A stretch of DNA of 64,000 bases from DASYXZ01 sp035308965 (GTDB taxonomy: Bacteria > Acidobacteriota > Terriglobia > UBA7540): positions 151,863 to 215,862 of the forward strand of contig DATGFN010000011.1 in NCBI GenBank assembly GCA_035308965.1, in the 5' to 3' direction. The position numbers and the translations under genes are program-made. Below, piece by piece: positions 48,535 through 58,083 of this stretch (within the stretch, counting starts at the first letter, position 1; every line of letters begins with the position of its first letter). The notes under the pieces were generated by a model that was given only the letters and a program-made list of their open reading frames with translations, did not search any database and was not told the DNA's origin.

Positions 48535-50529
48535 CTAAAGATAGTAAGCAAAATCCCGTTCCGTGCGAACCCACCGGCGCACGTGCAATATATGCGCCGG
48601 GAGGCTTTCTGGTTCAAGTTCTACATAATTCCTGGCGCCTTGCCATAAAAAGCGGCCATCGCTAAGCAAGTCGTGTACCTGAAAGGCAGTACTCCCCATT
48701 AACCCTATGAGGCTGGGATCAAGATCAATCCAGCCAGCCTGGGTATGAGACGGGTCGAGATTCACGATGACCACGATAATATTTGAGAAATCCTCGGTCG
48801 CTTTGCTGTAACAAATGATCGAAGGGTTGTCCGTCGCGTGGAAGCGAAGGTTGAGATCGCTCTGCATCGCCGGATTCTCCCTGCGAATTCCATTGATGCG
48901 GGCGATCAATTCCTTCAAGCTTGCGGCGGAATTAAGGTCGCGTTGCTTGAGTTCGTATTTCTCCGAATTCAAATATTCTTCACTCCCCGGACGGATGGGC
49001 GAGTTCTCGCATAACTCAAAGGCTGGGCCGTAAATTCCGTAGTTGGCGCCGAGCGTCGCCGCTAATATGAGGCGGATCATGAACTCAGGGCGTCCACCAA
49101 CTTGGAGCGGCTCGGGTAGGATGTCCGGGGTGTTTGGCCAAAGATTCGGCCGGAAGTATTCCCGTGTTTCTGTCTGGGTTAGTTCGCGAAAATATTCTGT
49201 AAGCTCTTCTTTGGTGTTGCGCCAGGCGAAATAAGTATAGCTCTGGGTAAAGCCGAGTTTGGCAAGCCGATACATTACCGAGGGCCGGGTAAACGCCTCG
49301 GCCAGGAAGAGCACCTCTGGATTCTGTCGCTTGATCTCGCCAATTACCCATTCCCAGAAGGGGAATGGTTTGGTATGAGGATTATCAACCCGAAAGATTC
49401 GAACCCCTTGTTCAATCCAGAAATCGAAAACGCCTTTCAGTTCGGCCCACAACGCCTGCCAATCCGAGGACCCGAAGTCGATCGGATAAATGTCCTCATA
49501 TTTCTTGGGCGGATTTTCCGCGTACTGTATGGAGCCGTCGGGACGCGTCCGAAACCATTCTCGATGCTGTTTGACGTAGGGGTGGTCAGGCGAGCACTGG
49601 AAGGCAATATCGAGCGCCACTTCCAATCCAAGTCCCTTGGCGGTTGAAACAAAATGCTTGAAATCATCAAGAGTCCCTAGTTGGGGATGAACCGACGTGT
49701 GGCCGCCTTCCTCAGCCCCGACAGCCCAGGGGCTGCCGACATCATCTTGCCGCGCGGGACTTGTGTTGTTCTTTCCCCGGCGGAATGTATGCCCAACGGG
49801 GTGGATGGGTGGCAGGTAGACGACGTCAAAACCCATCGACGCTATATACTTGAGCCTCGCCTCACAGTCGCGCAGGGATCCGTGGCGCCCGGGTTCAGGC
49901 GAACACGATCGTGGAAAAACTTCGTACCACGTCGAGAAGCGCGCTTTCTCGCGATCCACAATAACGTCTAATTTCTTCTCATATCGGCTGGCGAGGTCAC
50001 GCTCCGGATAACGCTGAATGAGGTTTAGGAGTTCTTCGTCCAGAGCCACGGTCTGTTGAAGTTCTCTATTTTTTGCTTCGCGCAATCTCCGCACCCATTG
50101 GCGAAGTATTTCAGCGTCACCACGGCTGGCTCTTTCTGCGGCCATCTCGATGAGCCGCGCTCCGGCGAGAATTTCGACATCGAGGTTCTGCTCCGCCGCG
50201 ATTCGCTTGGTTAAATCAGTTCGCCATGTTCGGAACCGATCGATCCAGCCTTCGACCGTATATCGGTATTTCCCCAATTCCAGAACCGGAAACTCGCCGC
50301 GCCACAGGTCGGTGCCGAGCGGCTTCATGGGCGAAGTTTGCATCTCGCCCTCTTCGTGCCGGTACAGGAGCTGGCAGGCGATCTGGTCGTGCCCATCTGC
50401 GAAAACCCGGGCTTCCACGATGACTCGTTCACCCACTACGCGTTTGATCGCAAACCGCCCGCTATCGATTTGGGGCCGAACCCGCTCAATTACGACGCGG
50501 CGTCGCCCGTCAGCCTGCTGGTCTGGCAC
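48535..50529 (-). CDS. glgE: Alpha-1,4-glucan:maltose-1-phosphate maltosyltransferase
   Basis: 664 residues from a GTG with GGAGGG 8 nt upstream; an in-frame stop lies two codons before it. GlgE extends alpha-1,4-glucans by two glucose units per step using maltose-1-phosphate. The N-terminal domain (about 1-200) ends before the GH13_3 barrel, which shows WYEVFPRSCSPEPGRHG, DVVYLPPIHPVGHTFRRGKNN, ALDIAFQCSPDHPYV, nucleophile Asp382 in FRVDNPHTKPFPFWEW, and Glu411 in VLFLAEAFTRPSVMY. ENFWPNTPDI-type and PGSEEYLNSEKYE motifs complete the family signature. Its donor would come from the TreS-maltokinase fusion encoded in the same operon. Confidence 0.97.
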   Translation of the reverse strand: MPDQQADGRRRVVIERVRPQIDSGRFAIKRVVGERVIVEARVFADGHDQIACQLLYRHEEGEMQTSPMKPLGTDLWRGEFPVLELGKYRYTVEGWIDRFRTWRTDLTKRIAAEQNLDVEILAGARLIEMAAERASRGDAEILRQWVRRLREAKNRELQQTVALDEELLNLIQRYPERDLASRYEKKLDVIVDREKARFSTWYEVFPRSCSPEPGRHGSLRDCEARLKYIASMGFDVVYLPPIHPVGHTFRRGKNNTSPARQDDVGSPWAVGAEEGGHTSVHPQLGTLDDFKHFVSTAKGLGLEVALDIAFQCSPDHPYVKQHREWFRTRPDGSIQYAENPPKKYEDIYPIDFGSSDWQALWAELKGVFDFWIEQGVRIFRVDNPHTKPFPFWEWVIGEIKRQNPEVLFLAEAFTRPSVMYRLAKLGFTQSYTYFAWRNTKEELTEYFRELTQTETREYFRPNLWPNTPDILPEPLQVGGRPEFMIRLILAATLGANYGIYGPAFELCENSPIRPGSEEYLNSEKYELKQRDLNSAASLKELIARINGIRRENPAMQSDLNLRFHATDNPSIICYSKATEDFSNIIVVIVNLDPSHTQAGWIDLDPSLIGLMGSTAFQVHDLLSDGRFLWQGARNYVELEPESLPAHILHVRRWVRTERDFAYYL

Positions 50530-50737
50530 GCGTCACACCCTCCTCGCTGGTGAATAGAATTCCCCCAGGATCACCAGGAACCGCCTCCCGTCTCGCGACC
50601 TTTCAAAGCCTCGCGCCATTCGTAGCATAAGGTCTCTATTTTGAGCGTTGTGCACGACTTCAAGATATCAGGTAAAAACCTGATCCACGCTCAAGGCTCC
50701 CCGGAAGAGAACCTGAGCGCCTCGCGGTTTCGCCAGG

Positions 50738-53605
50738 CTATTCCGCGCGATTGGTGTTGGCCGTCAGCAGCGCAACGGGGAAATCGCTCAACAATTCACT
50801 GGCGGCAATAATCTGATTCCCATCCCCTGGCTTGGCTTCGATAGTCCGCCCAGTGAAGACATTGCGCCAGGAGAGGGGCGAGGCGGGTGGCAACTTCAGA
50901 TTTGTTCCTCCCAGAAAATCCCGGAGGACTTGGGCATCCCGATCTACAAAATTCACGACCCACCTGGGAACCACCACAAGAACCTGATTTTCTCCATGCC
51001 GTCTGAGGAACGCAATTAGGTGCTCAGACCGGTCGCCAACGGCTTCAACAGGAATGAATTCTCCTTCTCTGAACACTGCCAATTGTTTACGCCGGCAGCC
51101 CAGCGCTTTCCAGATCAAGTAAAGCTTAACTCGCCCATCGGGCCAATGTGCCAGCAGATCCGCTGCAATCGCGACACTCCGGGCACCCGACCGGTCTGTG
51201 ATACTGCGAAGAGCTTCGGCCCGGGTTTGAAAATCGACGGGCCCTCGATTATCGGGATCCACCAGATGAAAATCCCAAAGCTCAGAACCCTGGTAGAAGT
51301 CCGGGACGCCCGGGCTTGCGATCTTTAACAAGGCCTGGCCGAGGCTATTGACCATGCCGGCATAAGAAATTGTGGAGAGAAAGCGCGCCACACTGGCAAG
51401 AAACGGGGCGCTTGACTGAGGATCGAGAATTCGCTCGATGAAACTGCACACGGTCTGTTCGTGTGCCGAATTGGGTTCAGTCCAGCGCGTGTGAACCATG
51501 GCTTCACGAATTGCCTTGACGGCACAGGCCTGAAGGCGCGCGGAGATCGAGGGTAGCTCGGAAGGATCGGCAGGCCACAAACTCACCAGAGTCTGGTAAA
51601 TGAAATATTCCTCGTTCGGGTCCGGCACTTCGCGACCCTCAACAGTTTGTTTGCGCGATTTGTTTTCCGCCGACCAGGCGGCTATTTCCCCCGCCCACAT
51701 TTCAGGAATCTCCGAAAGAACATTCAGCCGGGCGCGGACGTCTTCACTTCGCTTGGTATCATGAGTGGAGGTGGCATTCAGGCTGTTTGGCCAGCGCTTC
51801 TGCCGCTCGCGCATGAATTCGTAAAAATCTTCGCGGGACGCAACTGCGGTGGGCTCCGGATTCCCTCCGACCTCGTTGAGAGAAAGCAGCGGATAATAGG
51901 CGTAGAGCGCCGTATCCTCCAGGCCTTTGGCTACGATAGGTCCGGTGAATTGTTGCAACCGCATTACAAACGCCAATCGCGCCTCGCGCTGGTCGGAAAG
52001 AATATGGGGAGGATTTGCCAGGGTCAGGACATCGCGCAGAAAATCGAAACATTGCGGATTCAGCCGCGGCCGGCGCATTCGAGCTTCGTCGATGGCCCGC
52101 TCGATCAGTTTTCGCGAGGGTTCGGGCATTTCGAGATTGCGAATGTAGGTCCGGTAAACGGGAAAACATGCGATTGCTTCAATCAGGGCATACATCAACT
52201 CCTGACGTATTAAGTTTCTTGCGTAACGGTCGCGGGCGGCAAGGTGGGCCAACTGGCGCCCGAGCGACTGCATTTCGACTCGCAGCATGGTATTCATGAC
52301 GAGTTTCTTTTTCTCGTACATGACGTCGGCAAAGCTCATTTCTTTTCCGATAAAACCGAAGTACGCTTTCTCCAAGTCAAGAGCGCCGCTTGGATTGACC
52401 TGGAGGCCGTTCGCCGCATTCAGGTACTCATATCCGGTTGTTCCTGAAACGGGCCAGTCCTCAGGCAGCGCTTCGTTTGCGGACAGGATCTTCTCCACCA
52501 ACACATAAGGAGGGCCGGCCTCCGGAGATCGGGAGGCTGCCAGGCGCTCCTGGAGTTTGGTGAGGTAGCCCAGAGGGTCACGCAATCCATCGATGTGATC
52601 AATGCGCAGTCCGCGTATCGCTCCCTTGGCAATGAGATGAAGAATTTGATCGTGAGTAGCCTCAAAAACCATCGGGTCTTCCGCCCGAATGCCCACAAGA
52701 TCGGAGATGGTAAAAAAACGTCGATAATTGATGCCCTCGTTTGGATCCTGCCAGTACGCCAACAAAAAATTCTGCTCGCCCAACAAACTTTCCAGCGGGC
52801 ACAGGCTGGCCGTGTCGCCCGGATGCCCGTTGAAGTCAGCGATGTTGGCGTCAATGAATGCGGCGATTTCGGCGTTGCCGGCAATCAGCCGCTGTAACCT
52901 CTCACGAATGGCATCCAGCCGGACACGGTTCTCGGCAATCGCACCCGATTGCGCCATCTCCGAGAGCGACGCCAGTGCCGCGACGATGCCGGAATACTCC
53001 TGATAGGAGGGCGACTCTTCCGACAACGAGTCCTTGAGCTCACCAATACGATGTTTAAGCAGCCGGCGGTATGATCGAGGCGTGAGAGGGAAGAGATTTT
53101 CGAAATATTGAACCAAAAACTTTCCGCCTTCAAGCAGAAGCCGCAAATCGACATGGTCCAACGCATCCCCGAAGGGACGTCCGAGCACGGGCAAGAGCAC
53201 CTTCCCTTCGAGATTCCGCGAGGGAGGGCGCCAGTCAATGTCGAAGTAAGAGGCAAACGCCGAATCGCTGCCGTTTTCCAGAACATCCATCCACCATCGG
53301 TTTTCACTGCTGGCTGCCATGTGATTCGGTACGATATCCACAATGAGCCGCATTCCGCGCTTGAGCAGTTCGTTTTCAAGATCTTCGAAATCGTGAAGGG
53401 AACCGATCTCGGGATTGATTTGCGTGGGATCCGTTACGTCGTAACCGTGCCTGCTGCCTTTGCGGCTCATCAGGATGGGCGAAGAATAGACATCCGTGAT
53501 TCCCAGGCTCGCCAGGTAATCGACAAGAACGGTGGCGTCCGAAAATCTGAAATCGCCGTTGAATTGGAGGCGATAGGTCGCCGCGGGAACATTGGGATCA
53601 GCCAT
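50738..53605 (-). CDS. treY: Malto-oligosyltrehalose synthase
   Basis: 955 residues. TreY converts the reducing end of an alpha-1,4-glucan into a terminal trehalose unit. Visible: TYRLQFNGDFRF and GITDVYSSPILMSRKGSRHGYDV at the N terminus, IVDIVPNHMA, nucleophile Asp336 in IRGLRIDHIDGLRDP, acid/base Glu371 in PPYVLVEKIL, the diagnostic GTTGYEYLN, and later SLNATSTHDTKRSEDVRARL and VPDFYQGSELWDF. The length is normal for the family. It overlaps the end of the GH57-like gene by 8 bp and is followed after 208 bp by glgE. It works with TreZ, encoded two genes upstream. Confidence 0.97.
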   Translation of the reverse strand: MADPNVPAATYRLQFNGDFRFSDATVLVDYLASLGITDVYSSPILMSRKGSRHGYDVTDPTQINPEIGSLHDFEDLENELLKRGMRLIVDIVPNHMAASSENRWWMDVLENGSDSAFASYFDIDWRPPSRNLEGKVLLPVLGRPFGDALDHVDLRLLLEGGKFLVQYFENLFPLTPRSYRRLLKHRIGELKDSLSEESPSYQEYSGIVAALASLSEMAQSGAIAENRVRLDAIRERLQRLIAGNAEIAAFIDANIADFNGHPGDTASLCPLESLLGEQNFLLAYWQDPNEGINYRRFFTISDLVGIRAEDPMVFEATHDQILHLIAKGAIRGLRIDHIDGLRDPLGYLTKLQERLAASRSPEAGPPYVLVEKILSANEALPEDWPVSGTTGYEYLNAANGLQVNPSGALDLEKAYFGFIGKEMSFADVMYEKKKLVMNTMLRVEMQSLGRQLAHLAARDRYARNLIRQELMYALIEAIACFPVYRTYIRNLEMPEPSRKLIERAIDEARMRRPRLNPQCFDFLRDVLTLANPPHILSDQREARLAFVMRLQQFTGPIVAKGLEDTALYAYYPLLSLNEVGGNPEPTAVASREDFYEFMRERQKRWPNSLNATSTHDTKRSEDVRARLNVLSEIPEMWAGEIAAWSAENKSRKQTVEGREVPDPNEEYFIYQTLVSLWPADPSELPSISARLQACAVKAIREAMVHTRWTEPNSAHEQTVCSFIERILDPQSSAPFLASVARFLSTISYAGMVNSLGQALLKIASPGVPDFYQGSELWDFHLVDPDNRGPVDFQTRAEALRSITDRSGARSVAIAADLLAHWPDGRVKLYLIWKALGCRRKQLAVFREGEFIPVEAVGDRSEHLIAFLRRHGENQVLVVVPRWVVNFVDRDAQVLRDFLGGTNLKLPPASPLSWRNVFTGRTIEAKPGDGNQIIAASELLSDFPVALLTANTNRAE

Positions 53606-56018
53606 GTTTTATCCCCGGAATCACGATCTTCAGCCGTTCGCTTAGCTTCAACACCTCATCTCTCAGCGGGCCTTGCGCCGGGCCCGTATGATCCCCCTTG
53701 ATGGATTGGATCAGCGGGTCGAACAAAATATTTTGAACTTCCCACAAGATCACCGGGAAAGGCAGCAACTCCACGAAATCGACCAATTCGGCGAGCTTAT
53801 GGATATTTTCGATTTTATCCAGATGCTCCGCCAACTGAGCAGCTTCTTTTTCCAGCCTCTTGCGAATGGCGAACTCGAGCGTCGCGACGTCCAAATCGAC
53901 GTGACTGGCTGCGGCTTCCCGGAGGGTACTCTGGATGCTCGCGGCATCGAGTTCAGGCCGCTCAAAGGCAGCGCGCATTTGATTGTTGAGGGCAATCTCG
54001 GCGGCAGTCCTTAAGACGGGGGGAACAGGAATTGTCAGGTCATAAAGAAACCGGATCAGGGGCGCCTGGCTGTCATACACGGACCGATAAGATGCGACGG
54101 AGGCCGCCAGCGACTCAGCCAGGATCAATTTGATGATCTTTCGTTGTTCGTCACGAAAAAGGGACCGCAACGAGAATGTTTGGTCGTGGAATGCTTCATC
54201 GAAAACACGAACAATCTCGGCGATATCCGACCGGGAGAAGACTTCCGACAATTTCTTTTGAAACGCGTCGTCCTCGTTTGGATTCGAAAGGCGCGCGCCA
54301 GCGACAACATTGTGCTCGCCCAGATGAACGGTGGCAAAGGTGAATGCCTGTGACTCGCTGGTGATTCGGGATCCGAAGCAGGCCTTCCCCAGGCCCAGTC
54401 GCAGCTTTCCCTCGGCTTCAATGGAGAATTGCGAGCGTTCGACCTCATAGCAGTAAATTCTGGACTGGGCTTCGTATTCCTCAAAGAGGGAACTGATGGC
54501 GAAGTGGCCCGCCAGTTGTTCGATGCCAACGTAGGCGGGCTTCACCCATTTCTCATAAATGCGGCCGCCATCGCCGAGCTCCGGCAGATTGCTTTTTGCC
54601 TGCTGGAGGCGCCCGATGAAGTCGGATTCGAGTTCACGTCCGGTGCTTTCCTGAGCCAGGCGCAGCGCGCGCCCGGCATAATGCAGCACCTGGACGGTTT
54701 CAAGGCCTGACAGTTCGTCGAAAAACCAGCCACAACTCGTGTACATCAACAAAGCGTGGCGTTGCATCTCGAGCAGCTTCAAAGCCAGCACCTGCTGGTT
54801 GTGATCAAGTGGATGGACTGCGTTCTGGTTGAAAAAAGACGCGACTGATTCGTCCGAGCGATCCAGAATCACTTGGATGAAGTCGTTCCGAGCCTTCCAC
54901 GGATCTTTCAAAAGTCCTGCCGCTTTCTCTTCATAGAGGCTGATCAGGTTGTCCCGCAGCCAATCCAGGGCGGCTCGTAAAGGCGCCCGCCATTCCTGGT
55001 TCCAGCCCGCATGGCCACCTGAGTTGCATCCACAATTGGACTTCCATCGCTCCACGCCGTGGATGCAGCTCCATGAGCTGTCGGGAATAATTTCAACGAA
55101 ATGGTCAGGCGGAAACATCTCCAGGAACTGTTCATAATTCGTCAATTCGGCGAGTTTGTTGGTCTCGATGTGGTGCAGAGCATAGGACAGGGCCATTTCA
55201 CCACGATGATGATGATGACCATAGCTTTCGCCGTCGGTGGCAATGTGCATGAGTTGCGGCCAGGTCCTCGAATCCGAGAAGCCGCCCAGAAGGCGATCGG
55301 CGAAGCGCTGGCCATCATTCAGCAGACCCTCAAATGCCACCGCTTGAGAGATTGGACCGTCGTAGAAAAACACGCTGATCGTCTTGCGCGACGGCAGGTG
55401 CACGATGTAGGCTCGACTGGGGTCAATTCGATCTCCTTCCACATCAACCCATTTTCGGCCGTTCTTGCGCCGCACACGTCTCGCCTGCCGTGGGGCTAAT
55501 ATTGTGAAGCGGATGCCTTGCTCTGCGAGGACTTCCAGGGTCTCGATATTGACCGCCGTCTCCGGGAGCCACATTCCCGCAGGCTTCCGGTGAAATCGAT
55601 ATTCGAAATCCCTGATGCCCCAACTCACTTGCGTGACCTTGTCACGGCGATTGGCCAGAGGAAGAATCATATGGTTGTAACCCTGTGCCATCGCGGAGCC
55701 GTGGCCGGAAAACCTTTCCCGGCTTAGTTGATCCGCCCGTTGAATCGCCGCGTATACTTTCGGGGCCTTTTCGTCAAGCCAGGAGAGCAGGGTGGGACCG
55801 AAATTGAAGCTGATATGCGCGTAATTGTTTACCAGTTCGAGGATTCGCTGCTGTTCATCTAGAATCCGCGAAGCCGCGTTGGGGGCGTAACATTCCGCAC
55901 AAATTCGCTCATTCCAATCGTGGTAGGGATAGGCCGAGTCCTGGAGCTCAATGGCTTCAAGGGAAGGATTCTCCCGCGGCGGCTGATAGAAATGGCCATG
56001 AACGCATAGGTATCGCAT
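53598..56018 (-). CDS. GH57/DUF3536 glycoside hydrolase-like protein
   Basis: 806 residues. It opens with the GH57 signature YLCVHGHFYQPPRENP, carries FNFGPTLLSWLDEKAP, then GMWLPETAVNIETLEVLAEQGIRF with Glu153 at the nucleophile position, and MHIATDGESYGHHHHRGEMALSYALHHI with the Asp expected as acid/base. The C-terminal 400 residues are the DUF3536 region and mostly helical. GH57 enzymes act on alpha-glucans (amylase, amylopullulanase, branching or 4-alpha-glucanotransferase activities). Placement between treZ and treY, with an 8-bp overlap into treY, suggests it trims or debranches glucan for trehalose release. The exact activity is not known. Confidence 0.88.
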   Translation of the reverse strand: MRYLCVHGHFYQPPRENPSLEAIELQDSAYPYHDWNERICAECYAPNAASRILDEQQRILELVNNYAHISFNFGPTLLSWLDEKAPKVYAAIQRADQLSRERFSGHGSAMAQGYNHMILPLANRRDKVTQVSWGIRDFEYRFHRKPAGMWLPETAVNIETLEVLAEQGIRFTILAPRQARRVRRKNGRKWVDVEGDRIDPSRAYIVHLPSRKTISVFFYDGPISQAVAFEGLLNDGQRFADRLLGGFSDSRTWPQLMHIATDGESYGHHHHRGEMALSYALHHIETNKLAELTNYEQFLEMFPPDHFVEIIPDSSWSCIHGVERWKSNCGCNSGGHAGWNQEWRAPLRAALDWLRDNLISLYEEKAAGLLKDPWKARNDFIQVILDRSDESVASFFNQNAVHPLDHNQQVLALKLLEMQRHALLMYTSCGWFFDELSGLETVQVLHYAGRALRLAQESTGRELESDFIGRLQQAKSNLPELGDGGRIYEKWVKPAYVGIEQLAGHFAISSLFEEYEAQSRIYCYEVERSQFSIEAEGKLRLGLGKACFGSRITSESQAFTFATVHLGEHNVVAGARLSNPNEDDAFQKKLSEVFSRSDIAEIVRVFDEAFHDQTFSLRSLFRDEQRKIIKLILAESLAASVASYRSVYDSQAPLIRFLYDLTIPVPPVLRTAAEIALNNQMRAAFERPELDAASIQSTLREAAASHVDLDVATLEFAIRKRLEKEAAQLAEHLDKIENIHKLAELVDFVELLPFPVILWEVQNILFDPLIQSIKGDHTGPAQGPLRDEVLKLSERLKIVIPGIKHG

Positions 56019-56026
56019 GGATGCCC

Positions 56027-57877
56027 CTAGTTTTTGATCTCGCGTTTGAACACGACAAACGATTGGCCCGGTAGCGCAAGGTTATTCGAAGAGTCGACAG
56101 TGGGCGGAATCCGCTGGCCCGGGCCCAGCCAACGGGTGTCCGCAGAATTCAGGTCCGTCGTCCAGGAACCTGTCGGCATGTCTAATGGGACCGAGGCTTC
56201 GCTGGTATTGAAGTTGAAAACCATCAGGAGAGAGAGGCCATGCGCCGTCCTTAAGAGGGTCAAAACGCGCAGGCTTTCGCTTTCTGTAACTTCTAAATTC
56301 GCATCCGAAGCCAGATGATTGGCCCGGCGAAATCGAATCAGTTCCAGGTAAAACAATCGCAATGTTCGATGCGGATCGGCGTCTGCCAGGTTCTGTTTTA
56401 ACTTCGAATCCGCGAAAGTTTTCTCGTCGTGAGGATCAGGTATGTCATCAGTCCATCCAAACTCGGAAAACTGGCTGCGGCGCCCACGTCGAACAGCATC
56501 GGCCAGGTCTTTATCCCCGTGGCTCACGAAATAGAGGAACGGCGAAAGCTCCCCATATTCCTCTCCCATGAACAGAAGCGGAACGAAGGGTGAAAGTAAT
56601 GTGATTCCCGCAGCCAACTTTTGCGCCTCGAAGTTGGCCAGTGCACTTAGGCGTTCACCGTGAGCCCTGTTCCCAACTTGGTCGTGATCCTGGCTACATA
56701 CCACATGATGCGATCGAGAAATTCCGCGCGGCGAATTTCCATGCCGGCGGCGGCGAAACTTGGAGTATTGCCCCTGGTAAAACCATCCCGCGCGGAGAAC
56801 TTCCGCCAAGTGGTTTATGCTGCCAAAATCGGCGTAATAGCCGTTCGCCTCGCGCGTAAGGAGAGTGTGCAGTGAGTGATGAAAATCATTGCTCCACTGG
56901 GCGGGCAGTCCGTATCCGCCCTTTTCGCGAGGCAACAAGATTCTCGCATCGTTGAGATCGCTCTCCGCGACCAAGTGAAGTTGGCGGCCGAGTCGTTTAC
57001 TGGCGAGCTGAACCTGATCTTGGAGTTCCGCCAGAAAGTGATAAGCGCCCAAATCGAATATGCCGTGTATCGCATCGAGTCTTAAAACATCAACGTGGTA
57101 ATGCTCGAACCAACTCAATGCGTTTTGGATGAAGAACCAGCGAACCGGGCCGCTTTGGGCTCCATCGAAATTGATGGCTTGCCCCCACGGCGTTATATAG
57201 CGGTGGGTAAAGTAAGGCCCGAATTGGCCAAGATAGTTTCCTTCCGGCCCAAGGTGGTTATATACCACATCAAGAGCGACCGCGAGCCCGTGGGCGTGCG
57301 CGGCATTTACGAACCGTTGAAGCGCAAGCGGGCCTCCGTAACTATTCTGGACCGCAAAAGGAAAAACGCCGTCGTAACCCCAATTGCGCGAACCGGGAAA
57401 TTGCGCAATCGGCATCACCTCAATCGTCGTCACTCCCAGGGCGGCCAGCTCCGGCAAATGCGCGGACAAGCTGTCCAGCGATCCTTCCGCGGAATAAGTA
57501 CCCACGTGGACTTCATAGAAAATGCTTTCCTCGATGCTGGGAGCCTTCCAATCGGCATCGGTCCAATGGAATGCGGCCAAATCCACGATTTCGGATGGGC
57601 CGTGAACGCCCTCGGGCTGAAACCGCGACGCGGGATCAGGATACTCGTGCGAATCGTCCAGCCGGTAGAGGTAACGGGTTTGGGGCTCGATGTCGTCCGC
57701 GAGAACTTGATGGTAGCCCCAGCGATCCTTTGTCATCGCCAGGCACCGCTCGCGCGGACCAACAAGATGCGCTGCAACCTTCTCCCGATCAGGAGCCCAG
57801 ACCACAAATTCCCACGCTCCACCAGGCTGTCGGTTGGCGCCCAAAGGCAATTGATCATCTCGGTCGATCGGGGTCAA
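56027..57877 (-). CDS. treZ: Malto-oligosyltrehalose trehalohydrolase
   Basis: 616 residues from a TTG with AAGGAA six nt upstream. It releases trehalose from the TreY product. There is an N-terminal CBM48-like domain (WEFVVWAPDREKVAAHLVGP), then the GH13 barrel: FYEVHVGTYSAEGSL, IEVMPIAQFPGSRNWGYDGVFPFAVQNSYGG, nucleophile Asp268 in VLRLDAIHGIFD, acid/base Glu305 in LHLVAESDLND, and CSQDHDQVGNRAHGERL. It ends with the usual short beta domain. It is the first gene of the eight-gene glucan/trehalose operon; the promoter must lie in the 206-bp gap to the divergent AsmA-like gene. Confidence 0.97.
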   Translation of the reverse strand: MTPIDRDDQLPLGANRQPGGAWEFVVWAPDREKVAAHLVGPRERCLAMTKDRWGYHQVLADDIEPQTRYLYRLDDSHEYPDPASRFQPEGVHGPSEIVDLAAFHWTDADWKAPSIEESIFYEVHVGTYSAEGSLDSLSAHLPELAALGVTTIEVMPIAQFPGSRNWGYDGVFPFAVQNSYGGPLALQRFVNAAHAHGLAVALDVVYNHLGPEGNYLGQFGPYFTHRYITPWGQAINFDGAQSGPVRWFFIQNALSWFEHYHVDVLRLDAIHGIFDLGAYHFLAELQDQVQLASKRLGRQLHLVAESDLNDARILLPREKGGYGLPAQWSNDFHHSLHTLLTREANGYYADFGSINHLAEVLRAGWFYQGQYSKFRRRRHGNSPRGISRSHHVVCSQDHDQVGNRAHGERLSALANFEAQKLAAGITLLSPFVPLLFMGEEYGELSPFLYFVSHGDKDLADAVRRGRRSQFSEFGWTDDIPDPHDEKTFADSKLKQNLADADPHRTLRLFYLELIRFRRANHLASDANLEVTESESLRVLTLLRTAHGLSLLMVFNFNTSEASVPLDMPTGSWTTDLNSADTRWLGPGQRIPPTVDSSNNLALPGQSFVVFKREIKN

Positions 57878-58083
57878 TTATTCCTTGCCTCCAGATACCA
57901 CCTGATCTGGGCAGTAGAACTTGACTAGGATATTGCCTTTTTTGACTTTATTCCATCTATAAGCTTCAATCTTGGAGAAATCCGGAAGGTCTGGTAAGTT
58001 TCACCCCAAGCTAATCCCCGGGCAGCTTCTTCATTGCGGACGACGGCTACAAAAAGGAGGTTAAGGTACACTAATATAGGAAC

